In this document: piece by piece, positions 41,347 through 41,461 of the stretch
How positions within the stretch are numbered: position 1 is the stretch's first letter
Layout: the number at the start of each line of letters is the position of its first letter
Source: JBBQXY01 sp051004815
GTDB taxonomy: Bacteria > Chloroflexota > Ktedonobacteria > Ktedonobacterales > Ktedonobacteraceae
DNA length: 41,461 bases
Assembly: GCA_051004815.1 (NCBI GenBank)
Contig: JBPCJY010000213.1
Span: forward strand, 1-41,461
Direction: 5' to 3'
Position numbers and translations under genes: made by a program
The notes under the pieces: model-generated
Database searches by the model: none
What the model saw: only the letters and a program-made list of their open reading frames with translations
Told to the model about the DNA's origin: nothing

Positions 41347-41461
41347 TCAGGACACCTTGAAAGAAGGGAGGGTGGGTTGCCCGCGAAAAGTCGCTTCCAA
41401 AGCATCGAGCAGGTGAACCCCTTGCTTGCGCAACGAAGAGAGGTAGCTTCGAATGCGGCAA
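41347..41461 (-). CDS. IS66-like transposase, C-terminal fragment at window edge
   Basis: 37 codons ending at a TGA (41347-41349), cut by the window edge. They read CRIRSYLSSLRKQGVHLLDA followed by LEATFRGQPTLPSF, which matches the C-terminal end of IS66-type transposases seen in Chloroflexota and cyanobacteria. The rest of the element lies to the right of the window. It is downstream of the MFS gene, which reads toward it. Confidence 0.6.
   Translation of the reverse strand, partial: CRIRSYLSSLRKQGVHLLDALEATFRGQPTLPSFKVS

Overview
The window looks like a chromosomal segment of a spore-forming or filamentous Chloroflexota of the Ktedonobacteria type. This is an inference from gene content: a sortase with a likely wall-anchored partner, a zinc-ribbon L,D-transpeptidase beside a Hanks-type kinase, heptosyltransferase-like genes without lipid A genes, and a Suf system. 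No 16S gene is present, so the assignment is tentative. Most genes are ordinary housekeeping or accessory genes, and there is no CRISPR array, rRNA or prophage. The region 24.7-26.7 kb is visibly AT-rich compared with its neighbours.

Layout. 0-2.4 kb: sufB (minus) behind a perfect consensus promoter, then about 0.7 kb of degenerate repeats, then tRNA-Arg(UCU) with its own promoter. 2.4-7.7 kb: a cytosolic metallophosphatase, a type II NADH dehydrogenase with a Gfo/Idh/MocA oxidoreductase, a 116-bp inverted-repeat element, and a glycine oxidase. 8.0-16.1 kb: one tightly coupled operon for a glycoconjugate (heptose-bisphosphate phosphatase, three GT9, two GT4, one GT2, one SDR). A GNAT gene converges on it.

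16.73-19.24 kb holds the clearest new structure. It is a 2,496-bp element with about 62-bp terminal inverted repeats and a perfect 9-bp target duplication. Its only recognisable gene is an erythromycin-esterase-family protein and it has no transposase, so it looks like a non-autonomous transposon carrying a presumptive macrolide-resistance gene. It sits in the spacer between the GNAT gene and an OsmC gene.

19.3-24.7 kb: OsmC, a Ca2+/cation antiporter, then a three-gene operon (DUF2089-like regulator, small protein, GGD-repeat DUF4097-like protein) whose products share one short helical module. A GerMN-type secreted protein follows. 24.8-26.7 kb: a horizontally acquired-looking type II restriction-modification pair (m5C methyltransferase with a BsuBI/PstI-type nuclease).

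26.8-33.3 kb is envelope-oriented: sortase plus DUF4397 surface protein, Tat-exported ferritin-like protein, zinc-ribbon/L,D-transpeptidase, and a membrane Ser/Thr kinase. 33.3-34.96 kb is a scrapyard: a 15-codon copy of a neighbouring gene's 3' end, an orphan HicB antitoxin, and a tyrosine-recombinase remnant. 34.8-41.3 kb: a cysteine-desulfurase-like enzyme, an aldo/keto reductase, two alpha/beta hydrolases with antisense-overlapping 3' ends, a dienelactone-hydrolase relative lacking its catalytic serine, and a DHA2 drug exporter. The right edge cuts into an IS66-like transposase.
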